Below are positions 31,055-42,679 of a stretch of 64,000 nucleotides of DNA, one piece after another. The position numbers and the translations under genes were made by a program. The stretch is from Glandiceps talaboti. Taxonomy: Eukaryota; Hemichordata; Enteropneusta; Spengelidae. Where the stretch lies: positions 30,493,332 to 30,557,331 of the forward strand of contig NC_135549.1 in the NCBI RefSeq assembly GCF_964340395.1, read 5' to 3'. The notes under the pieces were generated by a model that saw nothing but the letters and a program-made list of their open reading frames with translations, was not told the origin of the DNA and did no database searches. Each line of letters starts with the position of its first letter. Within the stretch, counting starts at the first letter, position 1.

Positions 31055-33399
31055 AATTGGAGAAGTTTAGGTGCTTGAGGAAATTTCGCTCTGAGGGTAA
31101 CGTTTGTTTTCTCAATAGTTTTAAAAGACTGAGATCAGAGTTTAAAAATATGTGTAATGTAAAAAGACGAAAATTTCTGGATACTCGTAGAAAGCAGTTG
31201 GCTACTTCTATCAACGACCCAACCCGTTTCTGGCATACTCTCCATAAAATTACTTCTTTTAGAACACGCACCCCTTCTCTTCTGCCAGATGTTTGGTTCA
31301 ATTATTTTAGTAAGCTGTTCCAAAATGATTCTGAACCCCCACCTTTTCATTTATCGGATGATTTTACCCATTTGTTAGAATCTACAGTTGATGACGTTTT
31401 CCCTATTGAAGGAGATTTGACCTATGATATTCTGAATGGTCCTATTACAAACGAGGAAATTTTATGTAGTATTGCAAACCTGAAAAATGGTAAATCACCA
31501 GGACCTGATAAAGTTTTGGGCGAATTTATGAAGACCTGTTCACATTTTCTTGTACCATATTTAAATGTTTTGTTCAACAGAATTTTAGACACTGGGTTAT
31601 TTCCAACAGAATGGTCAAAAGCTATAATTGTACCTATTCACAAGAAAGGACCTATTAATGTACCAGATAACTATAGAGGTATTTCTCTTTTAAGTATCTT
31701 TAGTAAAATATTTACCTGGATTTTGAACAGGCGTCTTACATTTTGGGCAGAGGCTTTCGATAAAATTGACGAAGCGCAAGCTGGCTTTAGACGAGGTTAT
31801 TCTACTGTCGATAATGTATTCATCCTTCAGTCAATTATCCAGAAGTATCTGACAATGAATAAGGGGAAATTCTATTGCGTATTCGTCGATTTTTCTAAAG
31901 CGTTTGACACGGTTGAACGTCAGAGGTTATGGTATCTCCTTTTGAAAGGTGGTGTGAAGGGAAAGATGTTCAGAATGCTTAACAGTATCTATAACAGTGT
32001 CAAGTCTTGTGTGAGAACAGGTGATGGTAATACTGAATATTTTAACTGTCACAGTGGCGTACGCCAAGGGTGTATGCTTAGCCCCTTCTTATTTTCATTT
32101 TTTATCAATGAATTAGCAAGGGAAATCCATGTTACTGGCCAGCGTGGAGTGCAGCTGTCCCCAGACTTAGTTGAAATCATGTGTTTACTATTTGCAGACG
32201 ATGTTGTAATGTTTTCTGACACAATTATAGGACTTCAAAAATTATTAACCACTCTAAGTGAATACTGTAGTAAATGGCAGATGACTGTCAATTTATCTAA
32301 GACAAAAATAGTAGTTTTCAAAAATGGGGGATTTGTGTCAAAGAGAGAAAAATGGGTTTTTAACGGGAAGGCACTTGAAGTTGTTTCATACTACAAATAC
32401 CTAGGATTATTGTTATCATGTCGTTTAAAGTGGTTTCAAGCCACCAAATTGCTATCACAACAGGGCAGAAAAGCTTTTATAAACGCCTGGAGCAAGTGTA
32501 ATAGAGTTGGTACCTTGTCATATGATACTTTCTTTAAGTTGTTTGATTCAATGATTTCACCAATTTTGACGTATGGATCTGAACTATGGGGTTTTCAAAG
32601 TTACTTGTCACTAGAAAGGGTACAGCTTTTAGCATGCAGAATATTTTTAGGGCTTCCACATTGCGCTCCAAATTGTGCTGTTCTTGGTGAATGTGGGAGA
32701 TACCCAATATATCTAATAACAGCAAAAAAATGTATTAAATATTGGGCCAAACTTGTAAATATGCCAAATTATAGATACCCAAAAAAATGCTATAATATGC
32801 TTTACCAAATTGAAAACTCTGGTTTAAGATATAAGGGTACATGGGTCAGAGAAGTACGAACCTTACTCTCTATTTCTGGTTTACAAGATGTATGGGACGC
32901 ACAGGAAGTTGACAATATAGACCTTTTTATAGGCACATTCACCACTAGATTTAAACAGTTTTTATTTTTAAATTGGCACAGTGAAATATCAACCTTAGAT
33001 AAACTAGAAAATTACAGAAATTTCAAATCCCTGCTGCAACCTGAAAAGTATTTGTTCTCTGTTACCATTGACAAACATCGGAAGATGTTAGCACGTTTCA
33101 GGTGTTCTGCACATTGCTTAAAAATCGAAAGTGAGAGAAAATATGGCATAGAGAGACAGGATCGTATTTGTAAACTTTGTGATTTTAGAGAAGTTGAGGA
33201 TGAATTCCACTTTCTTCTGAAATGTACCTTTTTCAACCAATATCGCAACAAATATATTCCTGCCTATTATTATTCACCACCATCCTACGAAAAGTTTATT
33301 GAAATAATGCATAGTGAGAACGGAGATATATTGCAAAAGTTGGCTGTATTTCTTTTTCATGCTCTTTCTCTGAGGAAAGAAGCAGATTCTTTGTTGTGA
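31042..33399 (+). pseudogene. LINE reverse transcriptase domain and C-terminal zinc knuckle (rest of ORF2)
   Basis: 785 codons counted from a GTG that is only the first in-frame codon after the shift, so this is a continuation of the endonuclease frame and not an independent start. Reverse transcriptase motifs in order: GKSPGPDK (150-157), QAGFRRGYSTVDN (246-258), VDFSKAFDT (282-290, first catalytic Asp), GVRQGC (339-344) and FADD (384-387, the catalytic Asp pair). A CCHC knuckle follows at C710, C713, H723 and C728. There are no internal stops. All catalytic residues are present, so the enzyme would probably work if expressed in the correct frame. The stop at 33397-33399 gives a C-terminus of ordinary length for such elements. 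Confidence 0.92.
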
Positions 33400-33488
33400 G
33401 CGACATTTTGTTTTCCTTTTTTCTGCTTTTAACAAGTGAATGTAATTATGTAAATGTATTGCATTTTGGGCCAATGGCCATGGACTGC

Positions 33489-33494
33489 AATAAA
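33489..33494 (+). promoter_or_regulatory. Polyadenylation hexamer in the LINE 3' UTR
   Basis: AATAAA lies about 90 bases after the LINE stop codon and about 25 bases before the TA-rich 3' tail. It is a plausible end signal for the element transcript. Confidence 0.4.
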
Positions 33495-33522
33495 CGACCT
33501 ATATAATAATATATATATATAA

Positions 33523-33690
33523 CTCGGTGAGTATCAATCTGCTATAAGACAGTGCTCTATACCGCAGTGGCAGAGCGTAATAGTTTTGGTAGTACTGGAA
33601 CTCTTTCTTGGGTGTTACTCGGAGTTTCACGCATATTGCGATCATCAGACACTCTGAGGCCTACTCTCTGGGTGTGCTGTATATATAGAG
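33523..33690 (-). mobile_element. Probable fragment of a hammerhead-bearing retroelement (Penelope-like terminal repeat)
   Basis: A moderately GC-rich block directly after the LINE tail, with a hammerhead ribozyme core on the minus strand. By established knowledge, Penelope-like elements carry minimal type I hammerheads in their terminal repeats. No GIY-YIG endonuclease or Penelope reverse transcriptase is visible nearby, so this would be a solo or truncated end. Boundaries are estimated from the change in composition and from the adjoining TA tract. Confidence 0.5.
33610..33655 (-). ncRNA. Hammerhead ribozyme, type I, minimal stem III
   Basis: On the minus strand all conserved core elements occur in order. 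Stem I 5' side is GTGT. The core CTGATGA is at 33648-33642. Stem II is CGCA / TGCG around an ATA loop. The core GAAA is at 33628-33625. Stem III has three pairs (A-U, C-G, U-A) closed by a CCG loop. The cleavage triplet is GTA, followed by ACAC, which pairs with GTGT in stem I. Cleavage would fall between 33616 and 33615. The first stem II pair is a U-U mismatch rather than the usual G-C, which may lower activity. Tiny stem III hammerheads are typical of Penelope-like elements and often act as dimers. Confidence 0.7.
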
Positions 33691-34726
33691 TGTAGACAAT
33701 AGAAATACCATCACTATTGTCTGTGTCAAAATGTTGCTAAATCAAGATTCTTAGCTGTGTTTAATTTGCTGAAATCTAGCCATAACAATGCAATACTGGA
33801 AATGAAGCACTGTTTTGAAATAGCAGACTGTAAATTTAGCTCATACTGGCGCTTAAGATTTCCTGCAAAACAAACCATTGATTCAAGTGATGTTACTTCT
33901 CTGAGAGAGTAATGGTCTGAACGATGTCAATAGTTAAAGGCAATTTCATTCTCTCATAAAACACTTACCACCACATACTGAGTTTTACAATCCACACTGT
34001 TGAACAGAATCTATAAACGTTGTAAACTGTCATGTAAGCATATTATTAACCATACACAATGAGGGGCCAGACTATTTTAATTTTGAATGAGGAAAATTGA
34101 TGGTAACTGTGAGTATATGTCATTATTTCAGCAGTCCTACGTACATGCTAAGTGTACATACATGTAGATGACATGAATGATAGCGCTTTGGTAAATATTT
34201 CATTTATTGAACTCAGCTGATTGCGTGACTGTAACCCCGCAGGCTTCAACGCTGTGTGAGAAGACTGTCAGTAAACAAGATTGCATTGCCAAACTGAGTC
34301 CATTACATGCAATATATAAGTCATCTACATAAGAAACTAATTGTACACTTTCAGTAATAGGTACACTTTGACAGAAATACATTTATTTCACTATCGAATG
34401 GGAAGGTAAACAACAGGGGTGAATAGGCAAGCAGTTGTTATTAAACATTGAATATCATAAGTAGATGAATATAAATATGTACCAACAACGTAACAGCCGA
34501 ATAATGATGTATATGACAAAGATAAACAAGGTGGATTTTGCAAGTAGATAAACAATTCAAAAATGAACACGTGGTAACTAGCAACAAAATCCCATCATAG
34601 CAACAGTCAAATGATAGAGTGCTCTGCAAAGATAACAACTGGGATGGATAGGCAAGCGGAAAAAAAACATTCAAAGAATTGACATATACTCACCCAGAAA
34701 TAAGATACTACCAATGCATATAGGTA

Positions 34727-34769
34727 CGTACACACACATGTACACACACACACACACACATACATACAT

Positions 34770-34852
<83 letters not shown>

Positions 34853-34891
34853 CATACATACATACATACATACATACATACATACATACAT

Positions 34892-34923
<32 letters not shown>

Positions 34924-35017
34924 TTAGAGGTGTTATATGAGCGGGCCTTTGTGTGTGTGTTCGTTTATTTTGTTTGTTTGTTTGTTTGTTTGTTTGTTTG
35001 TTTGTTTGTTTGTTTGT
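34727..35017 (+). repeat. (CA)n / (CATA)n then (TTTG)n microsatellites
   Basis: Alternating CA and CATA blocks to about 34922, then a 45-base spacer and about twelve TTTG units. Confidence 0.96.
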
Positions 35018-35493
35018 AGAACATCACGAGTGTAGTTTCATCAATATAACGTGTTTTATTTAGACCCAGTTCCTTTCTATGTCATTTGACTTCCGACAAC
35101 ACAAGGGTCTGTATTGTGGGCAAAGAACGTAAACAAGTACAAGTATGTACATCTATGAAATGTCAACAATCTTACTTACTTACTCTCAATCCGGTCGTGG
35201 TTTTTCAATCAACTAGGCATGGTACACCTTTTATACACGATTTGGATGAGGTCAATCTTTTTCGTTTACATATACTATTTTATCTTTAGATCGTCACGTT
35301 GAAACGCTATTAATCCTCGTTTCCTTGGTAATCTTTGAAGGTTATTTAAAATGAAAACATAGAAGATTACCTTAAAAAGTCTAGCGAAAACATGAAAGCA
35401 ATGAATAATTTGTGGTTTATTTGTCTGTTGGGTATTGAAAGAATATCCTTGAACCGATAGTAATGCGCAAAATCAAATTGTCGACTTCCAAAA

Positions 35494-35583
35494 CATACAA
35501 TCAGATCCCATTAGTTGACGAACCTACGTACACTGATGTACATACAATCAGATCCCATTAGATGACGAATCTACGTACATACA
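35494..35583 (+). repeat. Two-copy tandem duplication, about 47 bp
   Basis: ACATACAATCAGATCCCATT ... GACGAA(C/T)CTACGTACA occurs twice in succession with a few differences. Confidence 0.8.
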
Positions 35584-36574
35584 AATAATCTTCCATTTCC
35601 ACGCTATTAATCGAATTTCTATTACGATTTACAAAACATAGTTTTATCCAATATATGTTATTAACATCAATTTCCCGAACCGGAATTTCTAACAAAACTA
35701 TTATGTGATTTAGCAATGACCATGGCTGAGTCCATACATATTTTCAAAATGTATTTGTAACAAAAATGTTAAAATCCAGCACACTAGTAAAACCTATACC
35801 TAATTTCCTAAAATGTTACAGCTCCATCCAAATAATACGGACGAACTGTGTGAATACTGCGATATAAATAAACATTCTATAGCTGCATACTGTTGAAAAG
35901 CCGGTCGTACAATTATCATATCACCAGTATCTTACTAATCGAAGTCACGTCATCAATCTAGGGATTGTGGTAATTGTGTTAATTCTACAATTATATAGAA
36001 CATGAATACAGAAACTGTGGAGACCAGCAGGATGTTTGGAACACCATATACAAGTAGTTACAAATAGACGTACACATTCAAGATATAAAGGGGGTGGGGG
36101 TGGAGGGAGTAATTGAATGAAATCAAGTTGTTCAAATTAGAATTCTTTTTCATTCCACTTTGTGCACTTGAATAAGTGTGCACCACAGACACCACAGAAA
36201 GTCCTTGTCTGTGCATGAACATAAAATCACTTATAATAATGGATGACACTATCTTTATTTTATATAATACATTAAATCATCACTTAACTAGGTGGCATTT
36301 CATTTCTTGCATTAAATCACTTCTAACGTGTAGATAAATCCAAATATTGTAATTTCTGATATCTGTCAGTACAACGAGTTGGAAACTTTCATTTTAACTA
36401 ATTTCACTTCCGTACAGGCTTATCAGTTAGACCATTAACATTCTGTACAATATTATGTTTGTTTGGCAATTTTCAGAGTAAAGGTTTACTCAGAGAATAG
36501 ATAGCTTGCCAATGGACGGACTATAAACTACAATAGACTTTAATTACGCTAATCGACATTCTCCTTGGTAATAA

Positions 36575-36580
36575 TTTATT
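36575..36580 (-). promoter_or_regulatory. Candidate polyadenylation signal of the GPCR gene
   Basis: The minus strand reads AATAAA about 92 bases past the receptor stop codon. This is a normal spacing for a short 3' UTR. It is a single hexamer in AT-rich DNA, so chance is possible. Confidence 0.4.
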
Positions 36581-36671
36581 CAGTTTGAACTCCAGACCAA
36601 ATAAATAAGCCCTTCAACAAAGGTAGCCCTCTCCCCAAAAAGTTAATAAATTTACAGACACACATAATAAT

Positions 36672-38573
36672 TTAACGTGATGATGCTGAGATATTAGGTT
36701 CTCTTATGATGACAGTAGAGGTTGTGGTTCTTCTTCGATTGTCCTCTACTTTCTTACAACAAAAGACCCTACAGATTATTCGTTTTATAGCAACTTTAAA
36801 CTCGTTTTCTCTCAAAACGTACAGAAACGGGTTAATCATTGAATTGGAGTATTGCAACCAAATTGCTAAGTCGTACCAAAGATCGGGAAATAAGTAGTCT
36901 CCGGCGATCGAGTCTGCAATTGTTGTAAGTTTCCATGGTAACCAAGTCAATAAGAAGACTCCGAGCAAAATGCCGAGGGTTGTTGCGGCTTTTCTTTCCC
37001 CCGATCTTTGTGCCGATAGTGATCCCCTTTTGGTGTCTTTTCTTTTTATATTTGCCGTGGCGGGTGATCGCGTTACCGTGGAACCAACACAGTTTTGAAT
37101 TGACACTCGGCTAGAGCTCGGTTTTATCATTGTTGATGTTTTCAAAGTTTCGGTAACTGCCGGCAATTCTTGCAGATGATCGTCGCATTCCTGTGGTACG
37201 TCGTCCGCGCTTTCACTTGATATCACATCAATATCACTTTCTTCAACAATAGATTTCTTCTCATTTTTGTGTTGGGACTCCATTTTATTCCCCATATCGA
37301 TACAAGGTTTCTGATTATGTACTGAATAAAGAGCAGCTGATATGTTATTGCGATATGTCTGGTGTTTCCTGTCTGACTTTATGGTCTCATCAAGTTCAAA
37401 ACTTTCGTTTACGCAAGAGAAGTCAAACTTACTTTCACTTTTTCGCTCATATCGAATCGGAGTTACGTTTGGTTCGCGCTCGTTCTCTGTATCCCCTACG
37501 GCACTTTCCGTAAAACTGTAGCTTTTCCGCCTTCCAGGCAAACAAAACTGCTTGATAAGTGCAAATAGAGTTTCTGATTGTCTTTTTTCTGTTTGTTTAA
37601 CCATTTGAACGTCTGCAGGTTGTGATTTTTTATTTCTGAACTTTAAACAACAACAACAACAACAACCCCTTTTGGCAGTCTGTTCATTTGATTTCTCCTC
37701 ATCAACTTCACTCTTTTTCCGAGTACTCGTCGTGTTCGTGGCAGTAAGGTTTCGCCTATTCTTTATTATAAAGAATATTTGTCCGTACAATATGAGAACA
37801 AACAAAAAGGGAATAATCACTGTGACTACAAAACTAATCACTGTAATGGCGGCATTATCCATCCATTCTACATCACACTCTAAGGTATAATCTACTATAC
37901 TCTCCCCTCTAATGTGTTCATAAAATATGGTCGCTGGTACTTCAGTCAAAAGACCCAGACACCAAGCCACAAAAATAAAAGAAAGAATAACTTTTCTCGT
38001 TCTTCTGACACGGTACCAAAAAGGGTATTTGACGTTTAGAAAACGGTCGAGACATATGACACACATATGATAGACGGAAGTCGAGTACACAAACATATCA
38101 ATACATAACCATACAATACAGAAAGGTTTACCAAACTTCCAGTAGGCGTTCGTAGTAAAGGACGCCATAAATGGCATCACAAGTATGCCAGCAGCAAGGT
38201 CCGATATCGCAAGACTTGCGTAGAAATAATTCGTAAGTCGTCTGAGACGTGGAGTGGTAAAGAAGGCAAGTAAGATCAATGTATTCCCAATTATTGAAAC
38301 AGAAGTGATGACGGATGTCAATAGTAGTAGGAATATCATGACACCATTCGAGTAAGGCAGTCGGTACACATCTTCCTCTACGTCTGTTCCGTTTGTTACA
38401 TTTGTCAAATTTGGAAACCAATAGTCCGTCGGATCCAAGACTAGCGAAGAGTTCACAGTTTGAATCGTTGTAGGCAATTTCAACATAGTTCTTGTATCTT
38501 CTGTTAAATCTTGCCATTGTAAAGTAGCTAATGTTGTGTGGTCTGTGGAATTTGCAACGTTAGATATGTCCAT
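36672..38573 (-). CDS. Aminergic-like class A GPCR (histamine H3 / muscarinic-like), complete single-exon gene
   Basis: The protein has 633 residues. An in-frame TAG at 38589-38591 precedes the ATG, which has G at -3 and +4. The N-terminus has glycosylation sequons near N8, N41, N55, N58 and N61. Receptor landmarks are N97 (TM1), D125 (TM2), C152 and D159 (TM3, the aspartate that binds amines), DRF 176-178 instead of DRY, W204 (TM4), C233 (ECL2), P255 (TM5), TWLP 543-546 (TM6) and NSMINPFLY 577-585 (TM7), with aminergic-type W and Y just before. The third intracellular loop is very long (about 273-527), as in muscarinic and H3 receptors, and contains six consecutive cysteines (304-309). The tail has cysteines at 601, 605 and 606, suitable for palmitoylation. 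The lysine right after TWLPW (K548, position 6.52) is unusual in an amine pocket. The ligand and exact subfamily are not determinable here. The gene is a paralogue of the one at the left edge. Confidence 0.93.
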   Translation of the reverse strand: MDISNVANSTDHTTLATLQWQDLTEDTRTMLKLPTTIQTVNSSLVLDPTDYWFPNLTNVTNGTDVEEDVYRLPYSNGVMIFLLLLTSVITSVSIIGNTLILLAFFTTPRLRRLTNYFYASLAISDLAAGILVMPFMASFTTNAYWKFGKPFCIVWLCIDMFVYSTSVYHMCVICLDRFLNVKYPFWYRVRRTRKVILSFIFVAWCLGLLTEVPATIFYEHIRGESIVDYTLECDVEWMDNAAITVISFVVTVIIPFLFVLILYGQIFFIIKNRRNLTATNTTSTRKKSEVDEEKSNEQTAKRGCCCCCCLKFRNKKSQPADVQMVKQTEKRQSETLFALIKQFCLPGRRKSYSFTESAVGDTENEREPNVTPIRYERKSESKFDFSCVNESFELDETIKSDRKHQTYRNNISAALYSVHNQKPCIDMGNKMESQHKNEKKSIVEESDIDVISSESADDVPQECDDHLQELPAVTETLKTSTMIKPSSSRVSIQNCVGSTVTRSPATANIKRKDTKRGSLSAQRSGERKAATTLGILLGVFLLTWLPWKLTTIADSIAGDYLFPDLWYDLAIWLQYSNSMINPFLYVLRENEFKVAIKRIICRVFCCKKVEDNRRRTTTSTVIIREPNISASSR

Positions 38574-41500
38574 ATCCGTAGATCTCTTCTATGATACAAA
38601 TGTTACCTTACAGAAGTCCGTCGGCGTACTCTAGTCATGCACTGTTGGGGGAAAACAGAAGTCTCGGAGCCATCCAAACTTGATAAACGTTGAAAACCAA
38701 GTCACAATCTACAGACTCCAATCCTAATTGGAAATAAGTTAAAGTAATACATGCTATAATTAATACATAAGTAATATCGAAGATTTGGTCAATATTTACA
38801 AGATAGCTATCAAACTGATGAGCAAAACTAATGAATTATTCAAAAGAAATATCAATTTTGTATGTCAATTAGTGAAAATACAATTTGTGATATATGAGGT
38901 AGTTTAATATCCGGTATCGAAATTATTAAACATGCAATATTCCTTGAATTTTTAATACCTTATAAATTGTCCCTCTAGCTACCGCAAAACCAAAGTTTTT
39001 TTAACTTTTGGAGGATAAATACTTGGGAATTTGGTGATGTTCTTTTGAACTATGTTGTCGTAAAATATTATTACCATGACGTCACTACATTGTAGCCAAG
39101 CTGAATATTTGTTTGATATGACGTACGTATTGTTTCATACAAACGGCAGAAGAAAAGGAAAAAATCTAAAATCATTATCTAGCAGTTGCTATTAAAGTAT
39201 CATTGCTTCAATTTCCTACCATTTACATCGCAGTGAGGATATGACAATGTCTTTAATAATGCCCTTGGGAAATAAACTTAGATTTGGCACTTTGGTCAGT
39301 TTATCATCTTGTTAATTCCTACGTTGATTGACTAAACATGTACCGTTGTAAAATAACATTTGCTTTGATTACAGCATGTGATGAAGTAGTATTGAAATTG
39401 AAAACAATTCTATTGGATTATCCACGTTTCTCTTGCCGCAAGTCGTTTTAATTAAGAATACAAGATATAGTCGATGTTTTATTAGTACCATCGCCAGTCT
39501 TTTCTGTTCCACAATGATGTTGCAATCGCACATAGTTATAGTAAAATTCCGTTTAATTTGCCTTAAAAAATCACTCATGTAAATTGTTTATCACCGAGCC
39601 AGGGAACAAACTCTGTTTAAAGTCAAGTCCAGGGTTTCAATACATCCCTGCGCGTTATCGTATTAGTGTTATCGTAACACAGGAGCCACAAGGATTACAT
39701 AGGATTATTGTTTTGCTCCCGACCAACGTTTGCTGTAACCGGACAACTGAAAATTTCAATCCTTGGGTTGTTATAATTATCCTAGACAAGAATCACCGTG
39801 GTATACTAAACATATAGCTAAAAGTGTACAACGATATTATAGTATGGATTACCAAATATTGAGTCACATCTCAAGGTAGAATGATAGAAATTAGAATCAT
39901 TTCATGGAGTTACTTACAAATACAATTTTAACCTATTTTCATTCTATGCTGTTTTTTCTCAGAAATCTTTCAGGCCTACTAAGAGTACACATTTACAAAA
40001 TAATAATTACTTATGTATTAGTGTGAAGTGTCTGGAACAGAGACACCCTCCCCCCCCCCCCCACATCCCAACCCCCATTCTATCTAAGTTTGATGAAGAA
40101 CGTCTATATTCAATATTTGGTCACGTTTAATGATGGAACTAAAGTTTATTGCCATTTCCGACACTTCACTTTTTACAAGTTTTTGTTTTATATGTTGCTG
40201 CTGACAGTCTAATTGTAGTTTTAAAATGACCACGTAAAGTTTATTAGTGGAATTGGAGGAACTATTAAAACATAGACTGGGAAATTCGTTGTCATTACAA
40301 CGTACGAATAACGAACCTCTCAGTCAAAAGCAAAATATGACGTATCAGTACTACCTTGTGAAGTTGTATTATGGAGCATTTGTTTTATTTTTAAGTTTCC
40401 TCCTAAATTCAGGATTGTGATTGGATGATTTATTAAAATAAAACTGATCCATACAGTTCACAGGACGCCCTCACGCTATCGAATTTGTTTATCTTCACGA
40501 ATTTTAATGTCATAAAAATAAGTAGTTAGAAATCCGAAGGCCGAAAGGTAAGCTTACATCACAATAGTTTTTTAATTTATTCAATGCAGTATCTCGAATA
40601 TGCGGAGTCTTTACAAGGCCCGTTGTTAAAGCTATTTCTAAATAAATTACAAAGTGAAAAATTACATGAAAGCGATTCCAATGATACATTGTATATTCGA
40701 TGCACTGTGGTAACCGGATAACTTAGTCACATATTAACAGAGGCTGTGGTGGCGTTTATAGCATTGTCAATACCTGTATATCCGAACACTATGCAAAACA
40801 TTATACTTGTATACAACAAGGATGTTAAATAGTTTGAAACTGGCGGATCTGAGGTCAGTCACGACATACACTCCCATACTTGTGGGCTAAATCATTCTGA
40901 AAAGCTAGCAGCGCTGGTACCAGGATCTCAAATAAAAAATGAATGACTATTGTTCTAACGTCAGCGAGGATCAACAAAAAAACATGATAATCAGAAATAG
41001 ACAAGCTATTTCTAACAATACCAACGTTAACAACAACATTAAACAGCGAGCTTAGTGAAAACAAAACTTGGCTAGGAACCATGACCAAAACGACTGCGAT
41101 ATGATGAGTCGGTAATGAACTAGACTGAGAAATGAAAACATTTCTATTTGTTTATCATATCAAATGGTCGAAGTCAAAGTGTTTCTCAGTGTGGGTAAAC
41201 ACATGGCCCTAAGGATTTACATTGCGTCTCTGATCTTGCGTCTGTGCATAATGATTATTACACTACTGTTGTTCGGGTGTCAGCCATGTTATTATTACGG
41301 TGAAAATGTCACTAACTCGACGTGACGTTAACAATTAGACATTATTACATTTGTAACTAACAAGGAATGGTGTGAATAAAAAATTGCTGAGGCCATGAAA
41401 CAGCCTCGTTCTTGTGTTCTTCACGTGTCATGACATGTTTGTATTCCACTTTGAAAAAATAAACATTTTGTCATTTTGTGCACACCAATCTATTAAAGTA

Positions 41501-42679
41501 GAAAATTATAAGAAATAAGGGTACCTTTTTATGATGTACTGCTGTTAAAATATGCTGATGAAATTAAACATGCTGTTTCTGTCACGTTCTGCATAACAAC
41601 CGGACGATACAACCGTGACCTTAGCAATGTAATAGCCTCAGGTTTAAAACTAGGTCAAAAACTATCAAAAAGACAACATTATTTGAATAAAATGAGCAAT
41701 AGCAAAAACCAACTTAAATATAGACAACAGAGGAATTCTCAACGTTTGCACACGAGCTGGATTTTCAAAACATGAGTTTACTTCATTTTCTATACTAATT
41801 AGGTACATGCCACACTGCAGCTGCGTGTGTGGGTTGTTTCATACTTCTTATAGTAATGGACATATGATTTATTTCTTTTGTTTTTTTAAATTTTCAATAT
41901 ATTTGAAAATCCTTTATTTCGGACAAGACATAGTTTAAATATTAATAATTCACAGGACTCAGACCTCGATTCATAAGCAATAAAAAAAATGGGAGGATAG
42001 CCCACCTCTTCTACTGCGTAACAACCCTGAACACAATCTGCTAGGCATGAATGTATGTGACTCTTTTGACTTCGTAACATCAAAAGCGTCAACGTCGATG
42101 TTCCCCAGAGGTAAGCATTAGGAGCCACAACGTTAATACGAACACCTATAGGTACGTGTGAAATAGGTTCCTAATCCTAGTACATGAACAATTTTTCCGG
42201 GGGCACGATGTCTTCAAAATTTACGATTTAGGTTTGTTAAAGAGGTGTAAGACAGTGCCTACGTGATATCCATAATAGATATAACTCAAAAAGCTGTGTT
42301 AATTAGGAGCTTATTATTGTTTTCCTGACTATCCATTCAAGAGAGAATACTTGTAGCTTTAGGGCTGGACACACATCATGCTGTGTCAACAAAGTCAGCC
42401 AAACTAACTAATGAGATTTAGGAATCTAACTCAAGACAGGTTGTCAATTATTTAAAGATTATGGGATTCGAACTTTTAAAAGGTTTAGTTTTTAGCAAAA
42501 ACTGTAGTATGATTTTCATTATAATACATGGCAACTAGCTAGGTGGGAATGAAGATTATCATTTACACTCAGGCTGTTTGAAAATTAGATGTAGGGTTTG
42601 TCTATTGGAGGATTGAATAGTGGTTTTTGAAAAATAGGATAACAATACTATACGAGAAGTATGAAACAACAACAGCCTG
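38574..42679. other. No gene recognised (5' side of the complete receptor)
   Basis: Holds the presumed promoter of the receptor. A short minus frame at 40.9-41.1 kb is hydrophobic but does not follow receptor spacing. Poly-C at 40.05 kb. Confidence 0.5.

Larger units (their letters stand above)
29987..33520 (+). mobile_element. 5'-truncated non-LTR retrotransposon (LINE) with endonuclease and reverse transcriptase
   Basis: A LINE on the plus strand. The recognisable sequence starts abruptly at the end of a long (TA)n tract, already inside the endonuclease domain, so ORF1 and the first part of the endonuclease are missing, as is usual after incomplete reverse transcription. The coding part runs to 33399, followed by about 120 bases of 3' UTR with AATAAA at 33489-33494 and a TA-rich tail ending near 33520. 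Domain order is AP-type endonuclease, reverse transcriptase and a C-terminal CCHC knuckle, which is the Jockey/CR1/L1-like arrangement; I cannot assign the clade by eye. One frameshift near 31045-31055 separates the two reading frames. The rest looks undamaged, suggesting a fairly young insertion. Confidence 0.9.
33691..36574. other. No gene recognised
   Basis: Between the ribozyme-bearing fragment and the receptor 3' end; only the CA/CATA, TTTG and 47-bp repeats are identifiable. Confidence 0.5.

Noticed and set aside
38128-38517. 129-codon minus frame inside the complete receptor
   Set aside because: Out-of-frame shadow of the receptor.
40855-41088. Hydrophobic minus frame that could be a receptor remnant
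   Set aside because: Distances between the candidate TM1 and TM2 residues do not fit, and no shared words with the two real receptors.
42465-42480. GTTCGAATCCC (minus) as a tRNA T-arm
   Set aside because: No A box or cloverleaf upstream.
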